Source of the DNA: Betaproteobacteria bacterium UBA7395
Lineage (GTDB): Bacteria > Pseudomonadota > Gammaproteobacteria > Burkholderiales > Rhodocyclaceae
Length of the DNA: 32,434 bases
Assembly: GCA_002470165.1 (NCBI GenBank)
Contig: DKNF01000206.1
Coordinates: 1 to 32,434 of the forward strand
Reading direction: 5' to 3'
Shown: piece by piece, positions 1-10,383 of the stretch
How positions within the stretch are numbered: the stretch's first letter is position 1
How the letters are laid out: each line of letters begins with the position of its first letter
Position numbers and translations under genes: made by a program
Notes under the pieces: generated by a model
Databases searched by the model: none
The model's input: only the letters and a program-made list of their open reading frames with translations
Told to the model about the DNA's origin: nothing

Positions 1-1292
1 GCCTCGATGGCGACCGGGCCGCGCTCGGATTTGCCGATCATCGAGATCAGGCCGGTCTGCTCCAGCATCATCCGGGTGAACTTGTCCATGCGGGTGGCGG
101 TGGTCGGGCCGGCCGGGCCGACGACCTCATCGCGCACCGGATCGACCGGGCCGACGTAGTAGATGACGCGGTTGGTGAAATCGACCGGCAGCTTCTCGCC
201 CTTGGCCAGCATGTCGGCGATGCGCTTGTGGGCGGCGTCGCGGCCGGTCAGCATCTTGCCGTTGAGCAGCAGCTTCTGGCCCGGCTTCCAGGAAGCGACT
301 TCTTCCTTGGTCAGGGTGTCGAGGTTGACGCGGGTGGCCGACTTGAGGTCCGGCGTCCAGGTCACGGCCGGCCAGTCTTCCAGCTTCGGCGGTTCGAGCT
401 TGGCCGGGCCGGAGCCGTCGAGGTGGAAATGGCAGTGACGGGTCGCGGCGCAGTTCGGCACCAGCGCCACCGGCAGGTTGGCGGCGTGACAGGGGTAATC
501 GAGCACCTTGACGTCGAGCACCGTGGTCAGGCCGCCCAGGCCCTGTGCGCCGACGCCGAGCGCGTTGATTTTTTCCATCAGTTCGAGGCGCAGTTCTTCC
601 GGTCGGCTCAGCTTGGCGCCGCTGGCGGCCTTGGCCTTCAGTTCGTGGATGTCGACCGGTGCCATGATCGACTCCTTGGCCAGCAGCATGGCCTTTTCCG
701 GCGTGCCGCCGATGCCGATGCCGATGATGCCCGGCGGACACCAGCCGGCGCCCATTTCCGGGATCTTCTTGAGCACCCAGTCGACCAGGTCGTCGGACGG
801 GTTGAGCATGGCGAACTTGGACTTGGCTTCCGAGCCGCCGCCCTTGGCCGCGCAGATGACCTCGACGTGATGGCCGGGGACAATTTCAAAATGGACAACG
901 GCCGGGGTGTTGTCCTTGGTGTTCTTGCGCGTGCCGGCCGGGTCGGCCAGCACCGAGGCGCGCAGCGGATTGTCCGGGTTGGCGTAGGCGCGGCGGACGC
1001 CTTCGTTGATCATTTCCTGGATGCTCATCGTCGCATCCGGCCAGGTGACCTGCATGCCGACCTTGATGAAGACCATGCCGATGCCGGTGTCCTGGCAGAT
1101 CGGACGGTGGCCTTCGGCGGCCATCCGCGAATTGGTCAGGATCTGCGCGATGGCGTCCTTGGCGGCGGGGCTTTCCTCGCGCTCGTAGGCTTCACCCAGT
1201 GCCTTGATGTAATCGAGCGGGTGGTAGTAGCTGATGTACTGGAAGGCATCGGCGATCGACTGGATCAGGTCTTCCTGCTTGATGGCGGTCAT
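1..1292 (-). CDS. fumA: Class I (4Fe-4S) fumarate hydratase, 3' end cut off
   Basis: Reversible hydration of fumarate to L-malate in the TCA cycle (cytoplasm). The minus strand stays open from an ATG at 1292 to the window edge, giving about 430 residues; class I fumarases have about 500-550, so roughly the last 70-120 residues lie outside. Motifs seen: ICQDTG (Cys66), GWCPPG (Cys185), and NCAATRHCHFH (Cys281). These are the three positions expected to ligate the 4Fe-4S cluster. A GGGSEAKSK segment at about 151-159 also fits the FumA/TtdA alpha-domain. A CCGGAG ribosome site sits 6 bases before the ATG. The gene is divergent from acs. The E. coli enzyme of this class is oxygen-sensitive. L(+)-tartrate dehydratase alpha is a relative, but it is a separate subunit of about 300 residues, and this ORF continues well past that length. 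Confidence 0.93.
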   Translation of the reverse strand, partial: MTAIKQEDLIQSIADAFQYISYYHPLDYIKALGEAYEREESPAAKDAIAQILTNSRMAAEGHRPICQDTGIGMVFIKVGMQVTWPDATMSIQEMINEGVRRAYANPDNPLRASVLADPAGTRKNTKDNTPAVVHFEIVPGHHVEVICAAKGGGSEAKSKFAMLNPSDDLVDWVLKKIPEMGAGWCPPGIIGIGIGGTPEKAMLLAKESIMAPVDIHELKAKAASGAKLSRPEELRLELMEKINALGVGAQGLGGLTTVLDVKVLDYPCHAANLPVALVPNCAATRHCHFHLDGSGPAKLEPPKLEDWPAVTWTPDLKSATRVNLDTLTKEEVASWKPGQKLLLNGKMLTGRDAAHKRIADMLAKGEKLPVDFTNRVIYYVGPVDPVRDEVVGPAGPTTATRMDKFTRMMLEQTGLISMIGKSERGPVAIE

Positions 1293-1603
1293 GCGCAACT
1301 CCGGATCAATGGTTTGTTATCGGTGGGTCGGGGGTCCGGGCAGCCGATCGAGTGGATGCGTCCGGAGCGACGGGGCAAAAGTTTAACACGCTGGCAATCG
1401 GCTTTCCCTGATTGCCGGAATGCTGCGCCGCAGCGTGATTTCGTAAGGCCTTTGTAAGATTATCGTCGTGTAATGTGGGCTTGACGCTTGAACGGGTGGC
1501 AGCTTTGCCCAGGCGCGTACGGCTTTGTTACATCGTGGGTGTTTGCCCGCGATCCGATCGGTTGTTTCAACATAATCGCGAAGTACCGCAGAGGAGAATA
1601 AAT
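1293..1603. promoter_or_regulatory. Divergent fumarase/acs intergenic region
   Basis: 311 bases without a convincing gene. It must carry the promoters of both divergent genes. It contains a 7-bp inverted repeat GGCAATC/GATTGCC (1393-1399 and 1410-1416, extendable by two pairs including one wobble) and a short perfect palindrome GCTGCGCCGCAGC (1422-1434). Either could be a regulator site or a hairpin; no known operator consensus was recognised. I found no good sigma-70 promoter for the fumarase direction. Confidence 0.5.
1505..1533 (+). promoter_or_regulatory. Candidate sigma-70 promoter of acs
   Basis: TTGCCC (1505-1510), a 17-base spacer, and TTACAT (1528-1533), about 70 bases before the acs start. 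The spacing is ideal but the hexamers match consensus only 4/6 and 3/6, so this is a weak prediction. Confidence 0.3.
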
Positions 1604-3568
<1,965 letters not shown>

Positions 3569-3580
3569 GGCAGCACCCGC

Positions 3581-3641
3581 GATCGGCCTTTAGGCCGGTC
3601 GCTGCAGTACAGACGGTCCGGCGCGCTTGCCACGCCGGACC
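3581..3641 (+). terminator. Two hairpins after acs, possible terminator or processing site
   Basis: The first inverted repeat spans 3581-3600 (GATCGGCCT/AGGCCGGTC, one wobble). The second is a perfect 9-bp stem GGTCCGGCG/CGCCGGACC (3615-3623 and 3633-3641) with a 9-base loop. Neither is followed by a T-run, so classical intrinsic termination is doubtful. They may stabilise the acs 3' end or help Rho-dependent termination. Confidence 0.4.
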
Positions 3642-3669
3642 CACAGACAAAAAGGGCAAGGAGGAGACA

Positions 3670-3780
3670 ATGGTCGCCCATAAGGTGGCCTCCCGTGTGG
3701 TCGCATCAGACTGCATGCCAACGACGGCTGGCACGCTTGGCGTGCCGGCCGTTTTCATTTTCCGGAGGGGGGATCGGTGA
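3670..3780 (+). CDS. Possible 36-aa leader peptide before the sensor-kinase operon
   Basis: A short ORF with a very strong ribosome site (AAGGAGGAG, then ACA, then ATG) encodes 36 residues starting MVAHKVASRVV and ending IFRRGDR. Its stop codon overlaps the GTG start of the next gene (GTGA at 3777-3780), so translation could be coupled. The ribosome site of the next gene (CGGAGGGGGG, about 3763-3772) lies inside this ORF. No family, signal peptide or membrane segment is recognised, and the residue run is not rich in any one amino acid as in a classical attenuator. Both a real leader peptide and a chance ORF are possible. Confidence 0.35.
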   Translation: MVAHKVASRVVASDCMPTTAGTLGVPAVFIFRRGDR

Positions 3781-3971
3781 AGAGAGGCAGTCCAACCCGG
3801 CAACGTCTGGCCGCGCTGGCCCTGCTCGGCATTCCCTTGCTGACTTTTCCCGTGCTCGGTTTGCCGCAGGGTGAGCTGGCCGGCATGCCGGCCACCGTCC
3901 TCTATCTGTTCGGCGTCTGGGGCGGATTGATCGTGCTCGCCGCGAGCATTGCCGAGCGGCGGAAGAAATGA
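3777..3971 (+). CDS. Small two-helix membrane protein upstream of the SLC5-kinase
   Basis: 64 residues with GTG start and a purine-rich ribosome site. A basic N-terminus (MKRGSPTRQR) precedes two predicted membrane helices at about residues 11-29 and 38-58, then a basic tail (ERRKK), suggesting both ends are cytoplasmic. Its stop overlaps the kinase start (ATGA, 3968-3971), a sign of translational coupling. Small 2-TM proteins (DUF4212, DUF485, DUF3311 types) commonly precede or follow sodium:solute symporters, and this one occupies the same relation to the SLC5 domain of the kinase. A role as accessory subunit of that domain is inferred from position; the exact family was not assigned. Confidence 0.75.
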   Translation: MKRGSPTRQRLAALALLGIPLLTFPVLGLPQGELAGMPATVLYLFGVWGGLIVLAASIAERRKK

Positions 3972-6688
3972 TGCTCTCAGGCTGGTTCATTGCGCTCCTG
4001 TCGACGGCCTACGTCGGCTTGCTGTTCGCCGTCGCCCGTTTCGGCGACGCCCGCGCCGATGCCGGCCGCTCGATCATCACGGCCAACGTCTATGCGCTGT
4101 CGCTGGCGGTGTATTGCACTTCCTGGACCTTTTTCGGCAGCGTCGGCCGGGCGACCTCGGGGGGGCTGTCCTTCCTGACCATCTACCTCGGGCCGACGTT
4201 GATGCTGCTCTGCGTCGGCGTCATCATCAAGATGATCCGCATCGCCAAGGCGCAGCGCATCACCTCGATTGCCGACTTCATCGCCTCGCGTTACGGCAAG
4301 AGCCAGTTGTTGGCCGGATTGGTGACCATCATCGCGGTGATCGGCATCGTTCCCTACATCGCCCTGCAACTGAAGGCCGTGGCCGCCAGCCTCGATGTGC
4401 TGTTCGATCAGCCGGGGCACACGATCCGCTTGTGGGGAATCGACTCAACCCTGCTGGTGGCCGGTGTGCTGGCCCTGTTCACCATCCTCTTCGGCACCCG
4501 TCATCTCGATGCGACCGAGCGCCACGAAGGCATGGTCGCCGCGGTTGCCCTCGAATCGGTGGTCAAGCTGGTGGCTTTCATCGCGGTCGGCGTTTTCGTG
4601 ACCTATGGGATGTATGGCGGCTTTGCCGATCTTTTCCAGCGGGCGTCGGTCCATCCGGAACTGGCCGGCTTGTTGAAACTGGATGGCGCGCGTGCCGGTA
4701 CCTGGGCGGCGATGATCCTGCTGTCGGCGCTGGCCATCGTTTTCCTGCCCCGGCAGTTCCAGGTGATGGTGGTCGAGAATGTGGACGAATCGCATCTCAA
4801 GCGCGCGGTCTGGCTGTTTCCGCTGTACCTGCTGCTGATCAACATCTTCGTGCTGCCGGTGGCGCTGGGCGGTCTGCTGCACTTCGGCGGCCAGGGCGTC
4901 AATCCCGACACCTTCGTGCTGACGCTGCCCTTGTCGCAAGGGGCTGAGTCGCTGGCACTGCTGGTCTTCATCGGCGGCCTGTCGGCGGCAACCGGCATGG
5001 TCATCGTCGAGACCATCGCGCTGTCCACGATGATCTGCAACGACCTGGCGATGCCGGCGCTGCTGCGTTCGCCATGGCTGCAGCGGCAGAAGCAGGGCGA
5101 CCTGTCGGGGCTGCTGATCGGCATCCGCCGGGTGGCCATCGTGCTCATCCTGCTGCTTGGTTACATCTACTTCAAGGCGGCCGGCGAAGCCTATGCGCTG
5201 GTCGGCATCGGCCTGATTTCCTTCGCCGCCGTCGCCCAGTTCGCGCCGGCATTGTTCGGCGGCATGTACTGGAAGCAGGGCACGCGCGCCGGGGCACTGG
5301 CCGGATTGCTGGCCGGCTTTGGTGTGTGGTTGTATACCTTGCTGCTGCCGTCCTTCGCCAAGTCGGGGTGGATCGGCAACGGTTTCGTCGAGCACGGGCT
5401 GTTCGGTGTCGAATGGCTGCGTGCCCAGGCGCTGTTCGGCCTGAGCGGTCTTGACGAAATTTCGCACTGTCTGTGGTGGAGCATGCTGGCCAACATCGGC
5501 GCCTACATCGCGGTGTCGCTGCTCACCGAGCCGGACGCGCTGGAAGCCGGTCAGGCCGAGCGTTTCGTCGATGTCTTCCGGCACGCTCAGCAGGCGCCGG
5601 ATACCCGGCTGTGGCGCGGCAATGCCTCGCAGACCGAACTGGCCACCCTGCTTGAGCGCTTCCTCGGACCCGTGCGCGCCCGGCAACAACTCGGCAGCTA
5701 TGCCCGCAGCCGTCGCGTCAGCGACTGGCGCAGTCTGCCGGCCGACGCCGAATTCGTGCATTTTGCCGAAACCGAACTGGCCGGCGCCATCGGTTCGGCC
5801 AGTGCGCGGGCGATGGTGTCGAGCGTGACGCGTGAAGAAGATCTCGGCCTTGAGGAAGTGCTCGACATCCTCGACGAGGCGACCCAGGTCCGGGCCCATA
5901 GCCGGGAACTTGAAGCCAAACAGCAGGCGCTCGAAGCGGCTACTGCCGAATTGCGCGAAGCCAACGAACGTCTGCGCGAACTGGACCGGATGAAGGACGA
6001 CTTCATTTCGACGGTGACGCACGAACTGCGTACCCCGCTGACCTCGATCCGGGCGCTGTCGGAGATGCTGTATGACGATCCCAAGGTCGAACTGGACCAG
6101 CGGCGCCGCTTCCTCGGCATCATCGTCAGCGAGACCGAGCGCCTGACGCGCCTGATCAATCAGATACTGGACATGGCCAAGCTCGAGTCCGGTCGCGCCG
6201 AGTGGACCACCGGCGAAGTCCGCGTCGGGGAGGTGGTCCGCGAGGCCAGCGAAGCGCTGGGTGCGCTTTACCGGGAAAAGGGCGTACGTCTGAACCTCGA
6301 TATCGCCGAGGGGCTGCCGGCAGTGCTGGCCGACCGCGACCGCCTGATGCAGGTGGTGGTCAATCTGTTGTCGAACGCCGTCAAGTTCGTCGCGCCGCTT
6401 ACCGGCACCGTCGCGGTGGTGGTTGCCCGGGCAGAAAACATGCTGCGCGTCTCGGTCGCCGACAACGGTCCTGGCCTGACCGCCGAGGAGTGTGGCGTGA
6501 TCTTCGAGAAATTCCGCCAGGGGGGTAACACGATGACCGACAAGCCCCAGGGAACCGGTCTGGGACTGCCGATCAGCCGGCAAATCGTCGAGTATTTTGG
6601 TGGTAAGCTTTGGGTAGAAAGTACGCCGGGTAACGGTGCTACCTTCATTTTCACGGTGCCGTTAACGCAGGCGGCGCCGGACGCATAA
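3968..6688 (+). CDS. SLC5 transporter-domain sensor histidine kinase (CrbS/MxtR-like)
   Basis: 906 residues. The N-terminal ~500 residues form a sodium:solute symporter (SLC5) domain of about 13 membrane helices. Next is a STAC-like linker (about 555-620, including AEFVHFAETELAGAIGS), then a coiled coil (about 640-675). A HisKA domain carries the phospho-accepting H685 in THELRTPL. The HATPase domain has an N-box (LLSNAVKF), G1 DNGPG starting at D832, and G2 GTGLGLPIS. All catalytic boxes are intact, so it should autophosphorylate. CrbS/MxtR proteins of this architecture respond to acetate state and control acs. Unlike many of them, this protein lacks a PAS domain and a C-terminal receiver. 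It starts at the ATG overlapping the previous stop; a second ATG follows immediately. A receiver protein is encoded 19 bases downstream and is the obvious partner. Confidence 0.9.
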   Translation: MMLSGWFIALLSTAYVGLLFAVARFGDARADAGRSIITANVYALSLAVYCTSWTFFGSVGRATSGGLSFLTIYLGPTLMLLCVGVIIKMIRIAKAQRITSIADFIASRYGKSQLLAGLVTIIAVIGIVPYIALQLKAVAASLDVLFDQPGHTIRLWGIDSTLLVAGVLALFTILFGTRHLDATERHEGMVAAVALESVVKLVAFIAVGVFVTYGMYGGFADLFQRASVHPELAGLLKLDGARAGTWAAMILLSALAIVFLPRQFQVMVVENVDESHLKRAVWLFPLYLLLINIFVLPVALGGLLHFGGQGVNPDTFVLTLPLSQGAESLALLVFIGGLSAATGMVIVETIALSTMICNDLAMPALLRSPWLQRQKQGDLSGLLIGIRRVAIVLILLLGYIYFKAAGEAYALVGIGLISFAAVAQFAPALFGGMYWKQGTRAGALAGLLAGFGVWLYTLLLPSFAKSGWIGNGFVEHGLFGVEWLRAQALFGLSGLDEISHCLWWSMLANIGAYIAVSLLTEPDALEAGQAERFVDVFRHAQQAPDTRLWRGNASQTELATLLERFLGPVRARQQLGSYARSRRVSDWRSLPADAEFVHFAETELAGAIGSASARAMVSSVTREEDLGLEEVLDILDEATQVRAHSRELEAKQQALEAATAELREANERLRELDRMKDDFISTVTHELRTPLTSIRALSEMLYDDPKVELDQRRRFLGIIVSETERLTRLINQILDMAKLESGRAEWTTGEVRVGEVVREASEALGALYREKGVRLNLDIAEGLPAVLADRDRLMQVVVNLLSNAVKFVAPLTGTVAVVVARAENMLRVSVADNGPGLTAEECGVIFEKFRQGGNTMTDKPQGTGLGLPISRQIVEYFGGKLWVESTPGNGATFIFTVPLTQAAPDA

Positions 6689-6707
6689 AGATGGGAGACT
6701 AAAACGG

Positions 6708-7079
6708 ATGTCGAAAAGAATATTGATTGTCGATGACGAACCCAACATCGTCATTTCACTCGAATTCCTGATGAAGAAAGAAGGATTCGAAGTCGCCGTC
6801 GCTGGCGACGGCGAGGAAGCGCTGGCCCAGGTTGCCGGTTTCAATCCCGATCTGGTCCTGCTCGACGTGATGATGCCGAAGAAATCCGGTTTCGAAGTCT
6901 GCGAGGCCTTGCGTGCCGACCCGTCGAGGGCCGGCCTGCAGATCGTCATGCTGACCGCCAAGGGACGCGATACCGAAGTGGCCAAGGGTTTGGCAATCGG
7001 TGCCGATGCCTACGTGACCAAGCCGTTCTCGACCAAGGAACTGCTCGCCCGGGTCAAGGAGTTGCTCGGCATCGCCTGA
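6708..7079 (+). CDS. Single-domain response regulator (receiver only)
   Basis: 123 residues, just one CheY-like receiver. Acidic pair D9/D10, phospho-acceptor D53 in LLLDVMMP, switch T83 and K105 in TKPF are all present. There is no DNA-binding or enzymatic output domain: the protein ends one helix after K105 and the stop is clear. It lies directly after the SLC5-kinase and is presumably phosphorylated by it. In Vibrio and Pseudomonas the CrbS partner CrbR/ErdR has a LuxR-type DNA-binding domain, so output here must go through protein-protein contact, phosphotransfer to another regulator, or a CrbR encoded elsewhere. Spacing places it in the same operon. Confidence 0.92.
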   Translation: MSKRILIVDDEPNIVISLEFLMKKEGFEVAVAGDGEEALAQVAGFNPDLVLLDVMMPKKSGFEVCEALRADPSRAGLQIVMLTAKGRDTEVAKGLAIGADAYVTKPFSTKELLARVKELLGIA

Positions 7080-7149
7080 GTCTCCGGCTCGGGAAAGACA
7101 CCCTCGGCGCCATTCCGGCGTCAACACAAACTGCCATGGGGTAGCTGCC

Positions 7150-9306
7150 ATGAAGGCCAAAGTCCGCTTTCTGCTTGCCATCGTCGTGCTCGGTCTGCTG
7201 ATGACCGGGCCTTTCGTCGTGACTTCCATCCTGGTCTGGGCCGGCATGGAGGAGAGCGAGCGCAACATGCTGCTCGAACTGCTGATGTCGCGTCTGCCGA
7301 TCGGCACGATGATGACCATCTTCGGTTTCGGCATCGGCGTCGCCGTGCTGCACAAACTGTTCAAGCAATACGTCGAAGGCCTGCTCGGCATGGCCGAACA
7401 GTTGCGGCTGATGCTCGGCGCCAACCGCAATTTCCGGGTCAAGCTCAACGGGCCGCCGGAAGTCCAGCAACTGGCCCAGGCCGCCAACGACCTGGCGGCG
7501 CAGCGCGACATGCTGATGGACGATGTCGATGCCCGCATCGCCCAGGCCAATGCCTCGGTCGAGGAAGAGAAGAACCGGCTGGCCGCCCTCATGTCGGAAC
7601 TGGCCCAGGCCGTGGTCGTGTGTAATCTCGACGGCCGCATCCTGCTCTACAACAACCGCGCCCGCCTGCAGTTCAAGGCCCTGTCGCAAGGGCCGACGAC
7701 GGTGGCCGGCGGGGCCCTGATCGGTCTCGGCCGGTCGATTTTCTCCATCCTGGAAAAGAACCAGGTCGAGCATTCGCAGGAAATCATCCGCCAGCGACTG
7801 GCCAACGGCAAATCGGCGATGGCCAATTTTGTCACCACCACGCGCGGCGGACAGTTGCTGCGCGTGCAGATGGTTCCCGTCCTCTCCGGTACGCCGGGCG
7901 AGGGCGAGCCGCAGATGACCGGCTACGTGCTGACCGTGGACAACATCACCCGGACGCTGGAGGAAGAGGCGCGCCGCGACCATGCGCTGCATGCGCTGAC
8001 CGAGGGTAGCCGGGCGGCACTGGGCAGCATCCGGGCGGCGGTGGCCAACCTGATCGACTACCCGGAAATGGACCCCGAGTTGCGCGAGCGCTTCGTCAAG
8101 GTGGTCGACGACGAGGCGTCGCGCATGAGCCAGCGTCTCGACGAAACCATGCACGAATTCTCCGATTCGATGAAGACGCGCTGGCCGCTGGAAGATGTGC
8201 TGGCGATGGACGTGATCAGCGCCGCCCAGCGCCGCATCGAGGACAAGCTCAAGCTGCCGACCAAGGTCGAGGATGTCGACGGGACACTGTGGATCAAGGC
8301 CGACAGCTTCTCGCTGGTTTTCGCCCTGGTCTTCGTCGCCGAGCGCTTGCTCGATCACTACCAGATTCGCGACCTGCGCTTCCGCACCTCGAGCGAAGGC
8401 AAGCTGGCCTACCTCGACATCATCTGGGTCGGCCAGGCGATTTCCTCCGAGACTTTCTACACCTGGGAAATGGAAACCATGCACGCGCTCGGCGAAACCT
8501 CGTCGCTGTCGTTGCGCGACGTGGTCGACCGGCACGGCGGCGAAATCTGGTACCAGCGGGAAAAGGCCGCGCACCGCGCGTTCTTCCGTTTCGTCCTGCC
8601 GCTGGCCACGCCCGAGGCCGAAGTGGCCGACGAGCGGCGCAGCACCGGTCGCCCGGAGTATTACGACTTCGATCTGTTCAAGTTCGAGGACAAGTCGATC
8701 GACCTCGATCGCAAGCTGTCGGAACTGACCTATACCGTGTTCGACACCGAGACCACCGGCCTGGAACCGTCCAAGGGCGACGAAATCATCCAGATCGGGG
8801 CCGCGCGCATCGTCAACAACCGCCTGCTCAAGCAGGAAATCTTCAACCAGATCGTCGATCCCGAGCGCCCGCTGAAGCCCGAGTCGATCCCGATTCACGG
8901 CATCACCGAGGACATGGTGCGTGGCCAGCCGAACATCGACATCGTCCTGCCCGGTTTCCATGCCTTCTGCGAGGAAACCGTGCTGATCGCGCACAACGCG
9001 GCCTTCGACATGCGTTTCCTGCAACTCAAGGAAGAGCGCACCGGCCTGCGCTTCACCCAGCCGGTGCTCGACACGTTGCTGCTGTCGGCGGTCGTCCATC
9101 CCAACCAGGAGTCGCACCGGCTGGATGCCGTGCTCGAGCGTCTCGGCATCGACATCGACACCCGGCACAATGCGCTCGACGATGCGGTGGCGACCGGCGA
9201 GGTCTTCCTGAAACTCCTGCCGCTGCTCGAGGAGAAGGGCATCGTCACCGTCAGGCAGGCGCTGGAAGCGTCCGAGAAAACCTATTTCTCGCGCATCAAG
9301 TATTGA
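7150..9306 (+). CDS. Membrane HAMP-PAS-pseudokinase fused to DEDDh 3'-5' exonuclease
   Basis: 718 residues. Two membrane helices (about 6-32 and 50-72) enclose a very short periplasmic loop. A HAMP-like segment (about 73-123), a coiled coil and a PAS domain (about 145-260) follow. A HisKA-like helix pair (about 270-345) aligns with kinases, but E285 stands where the phospho-histidine should be. The HATPase-like region (about 375-490) has lost its N and G1 boxes but keeps a DVVDRHGGEIWY end, so it is a pseudokinase. The C-terminus (about 527-705) is a DNA polymerase III epsilon-like DEDDh exonuclease with all catalytic residues: D532 and E534 (FDTETTG), D620 (HNAAFD), H673 and D678 (HNALDDA). 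This suggests a nuclease or nucleotide hydrolase controlled by a membrane or PAS signal. Its substrate is unknown. It sits in the SLC5-kinase operon. Confidence 0.85.
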   Translation: MKAKVRFLLAIVVLGLLMTGPFVVTSILVWAGMEESERNMLLELLMSRLPIGTMMTIFGFGIGVAVLHKLFKQYVEGLLGMAEQLRLMLGANRNFRVKLNGPPEVQQLAQAANDLAAQRDMLMDDVDARIAQANASVEEEKNRLAALMSELAQAVVVCNLDGRILLYNNRARLQFKALSQGPTTVAGGALIGLGRSIFSILEKNQVEHSQEIIRQRLANGKSAMANFVTTTRGGQLLRVQMVPVLSGTPGEGEPQMTGYVLTVDNITRTLEEEARRDHALHALTEGSRAALGSIRAAVANLIDYPEMDPELRERFVKVVDDEASRMSQRLDETMHEFSDSMKTRWPLEDVLAMDVISAAQRRIEDKLKLPTKVEDVDGTLWIKADSFSLVFALVFVAERLLDHYQIRDLRFRTSSEGKLAYLDIIWVGQAISSETFYTWEMETMHALGETSSLSLRDVVDRHGGEIWYQREKAAHRAFFRFVLPLATPEAEVADERRSTGRPEYYDFDLFKFEDKSIDLDRKLSELTYTVFDTETTGLEPSKGDEIIQIGAARIVNNRLLKQEIFNQIVDPERPLKPESIPIHGITEDMVRGQPNIDIVLPGFHAFCEETVLIAHNAAFDMRFLQLKEERTGLRFTQPVLDTLLLSAVVHPNQESHRLDAVLERLGIDIDTRHNALDDAVATGEVFLKLLPLLEEKGIVTVRQALEASEKTYFSRIKY

Positions 9307-9307
9307 C

Positions 9308-10360
9308 ATGGAAGAACTCCTGCCGGGCTTGCCGACCGCCGAACTCGCCGATCTCAGCGGCGAACTGGCGACGGTCGACGATCTCGACCGCCTGGCCGGA
9401 CTGGCGGCCCGGCAGCACGCCTTGCTGGCACGGACGGTGGCCCTTGGTTGGTCGGGCGAGACGGCCTGCGCGCTGATTTCCGGCCTCAACGACCGCCTGA
9501 CCCGGCGCGTGCTGACGCTCGTCGCCCGCCGCCACCGGCTGCCGCCGGTAGACTGGTGCTGGCTGGCGATGGGTTCCGAGGGCCGTGACGAACAGACACT
9601 GGTCAGCGATCAGGACAACGGCCTGGTCTTTTCCGCCTGCGACGCCGGCGAGGCGCAGGCCTTGCGCGAACTGTTCCTGCCTTTTGCCCGCGATGCCAAC
9701 GAACAACTGGCGGCCTGCGGTTTCAGCCTGTGCCCCGGCAACATCATGGCCGGCAATCCGCAGTGGTGCCTGTCGGTCGATGAGTGGCGCGAACGCTTCA
9801 TCGAGTGGGTGCGTTGCCCCGATCCGGTGGCGCTGCTCAATGCGACGATCTTTTTCGACCTGCGCCCGCTCCACGGCAAGCTCGAACTGGGGCAAGGGCT
9901 GCGTACCCTGATCGGTAACCTGACCAGCGACACACCGGCCTTTCTTCACCTGATGTCGATCAATGCGCTGCAGGTGCATCCGCCGCTGGGGTTCCTCGGC
10001 GATGTGGCCGTCGACGATGCGGAGGCCGTCGATCTGAAGAAGTTCGGCAGCCGGATTTTTGTCGACGTCGCCCGCATTCTGGCGCTGGCCACGGCCACGC
10101 CGTCGGTCAACAGCTTTGCCCGCCTGCGCGAGGCGGGGGCGGCTGCCGGCATGCAGTCGCGTGAAGTCGCTGCCGCCCAGGCGGGGCTGTCGCATCTGTT
10201 GCGTTTGCGTCTCGAGTTGCAGGCGGCGACCGGAGACGGTATCGAACCGGTGGCTTTTCGCCCGGCCGAGCTGCACGAGGTCGATCGCGTGATCCTCAAG
10301 GAATCCCTGCGCCAGGCGCGACGCCTGCAGCAGCGACTCAAGCTAAACTATTCACTCTAA
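9308..10360 (+). CDS. DUF294 putative nucleotidyltransferase (short paralogue)
   Basis: 350 residues, cytoplasmic. The nucleotidyltransferase core related to GlnD/Pol-beta has GSEGRDEQ at residues 89-96 and the metal-binding pair DQDN at 101-104 (D101, D103). The DUF294 C-terminal helical domain, including VDLKKFGSRIFVDVARI, follows. It starts one base after the previous stop. It is clearly paralogous to the C-terminal half of the next gene: long blocks such as PQWCL, VALLNATIFFD and LKKxGSRIFVDVARI are shared. This copy lacks the cNMP and CBS sensor domains. DUF294 proteins are predicted to transfer nucleotides to an unknown acceptor; the active-site signature suggests catalysis here. The gene order suggests it works with the adjoining exonuclease. 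Confidence 0.87.
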   Translation: MEELLPGLPTAELADLSGELATVDDLDRLAGLAARQHALLARTVALGWSGETACALISGLNDRLTRRVLTLVARRHRLPPVDWCWLAMGSEGRDEQTLVSDQDNGLVFSACDAGEAQALRELFLPFARDANEQLAACGFSLCPGNIMAGNPQWCLSVDEWRERFIEWVRCPDPVALLNATIFFDLRPLHGKLELGQGLRTLIGNLTSDTPAFLHLMSINALQVHPPLGFLGDVAVDDAEAVDLKKFGSRIFVDVARILALATATPSVNSFARLREAGAAAGMQSREVAAAQAGLSHLLRLRLELQAATGDGIEPVAFRPAELHEVDRVILKESLRQARRLQQRLKLNYSL

Positions 10361-10383
10361 ACGTCAATCAGGAAAGGTTTGTC

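Noticed and set aside
228..1457. 409-aa plus-strand ORF
   Set aside because: It lies antisense to the class I fumarase, whose cysteine motifs are clear on the minus strand.
4445..6583. 712-aa minus-strand ORF opposite the SLC5-kinase
   Set aside because: Antisense shadow; the plus-strand kinase boxes are unambiguous.
7054..9489. 811-aa minus-strand ORF opposite the exonuclease fusion
   Set aside because: The plus strand has clear domains and start signals; the antisense translation is low-complexity, rich in His, Arg, Gly and Gln, a by-product of GC-rich codon use.
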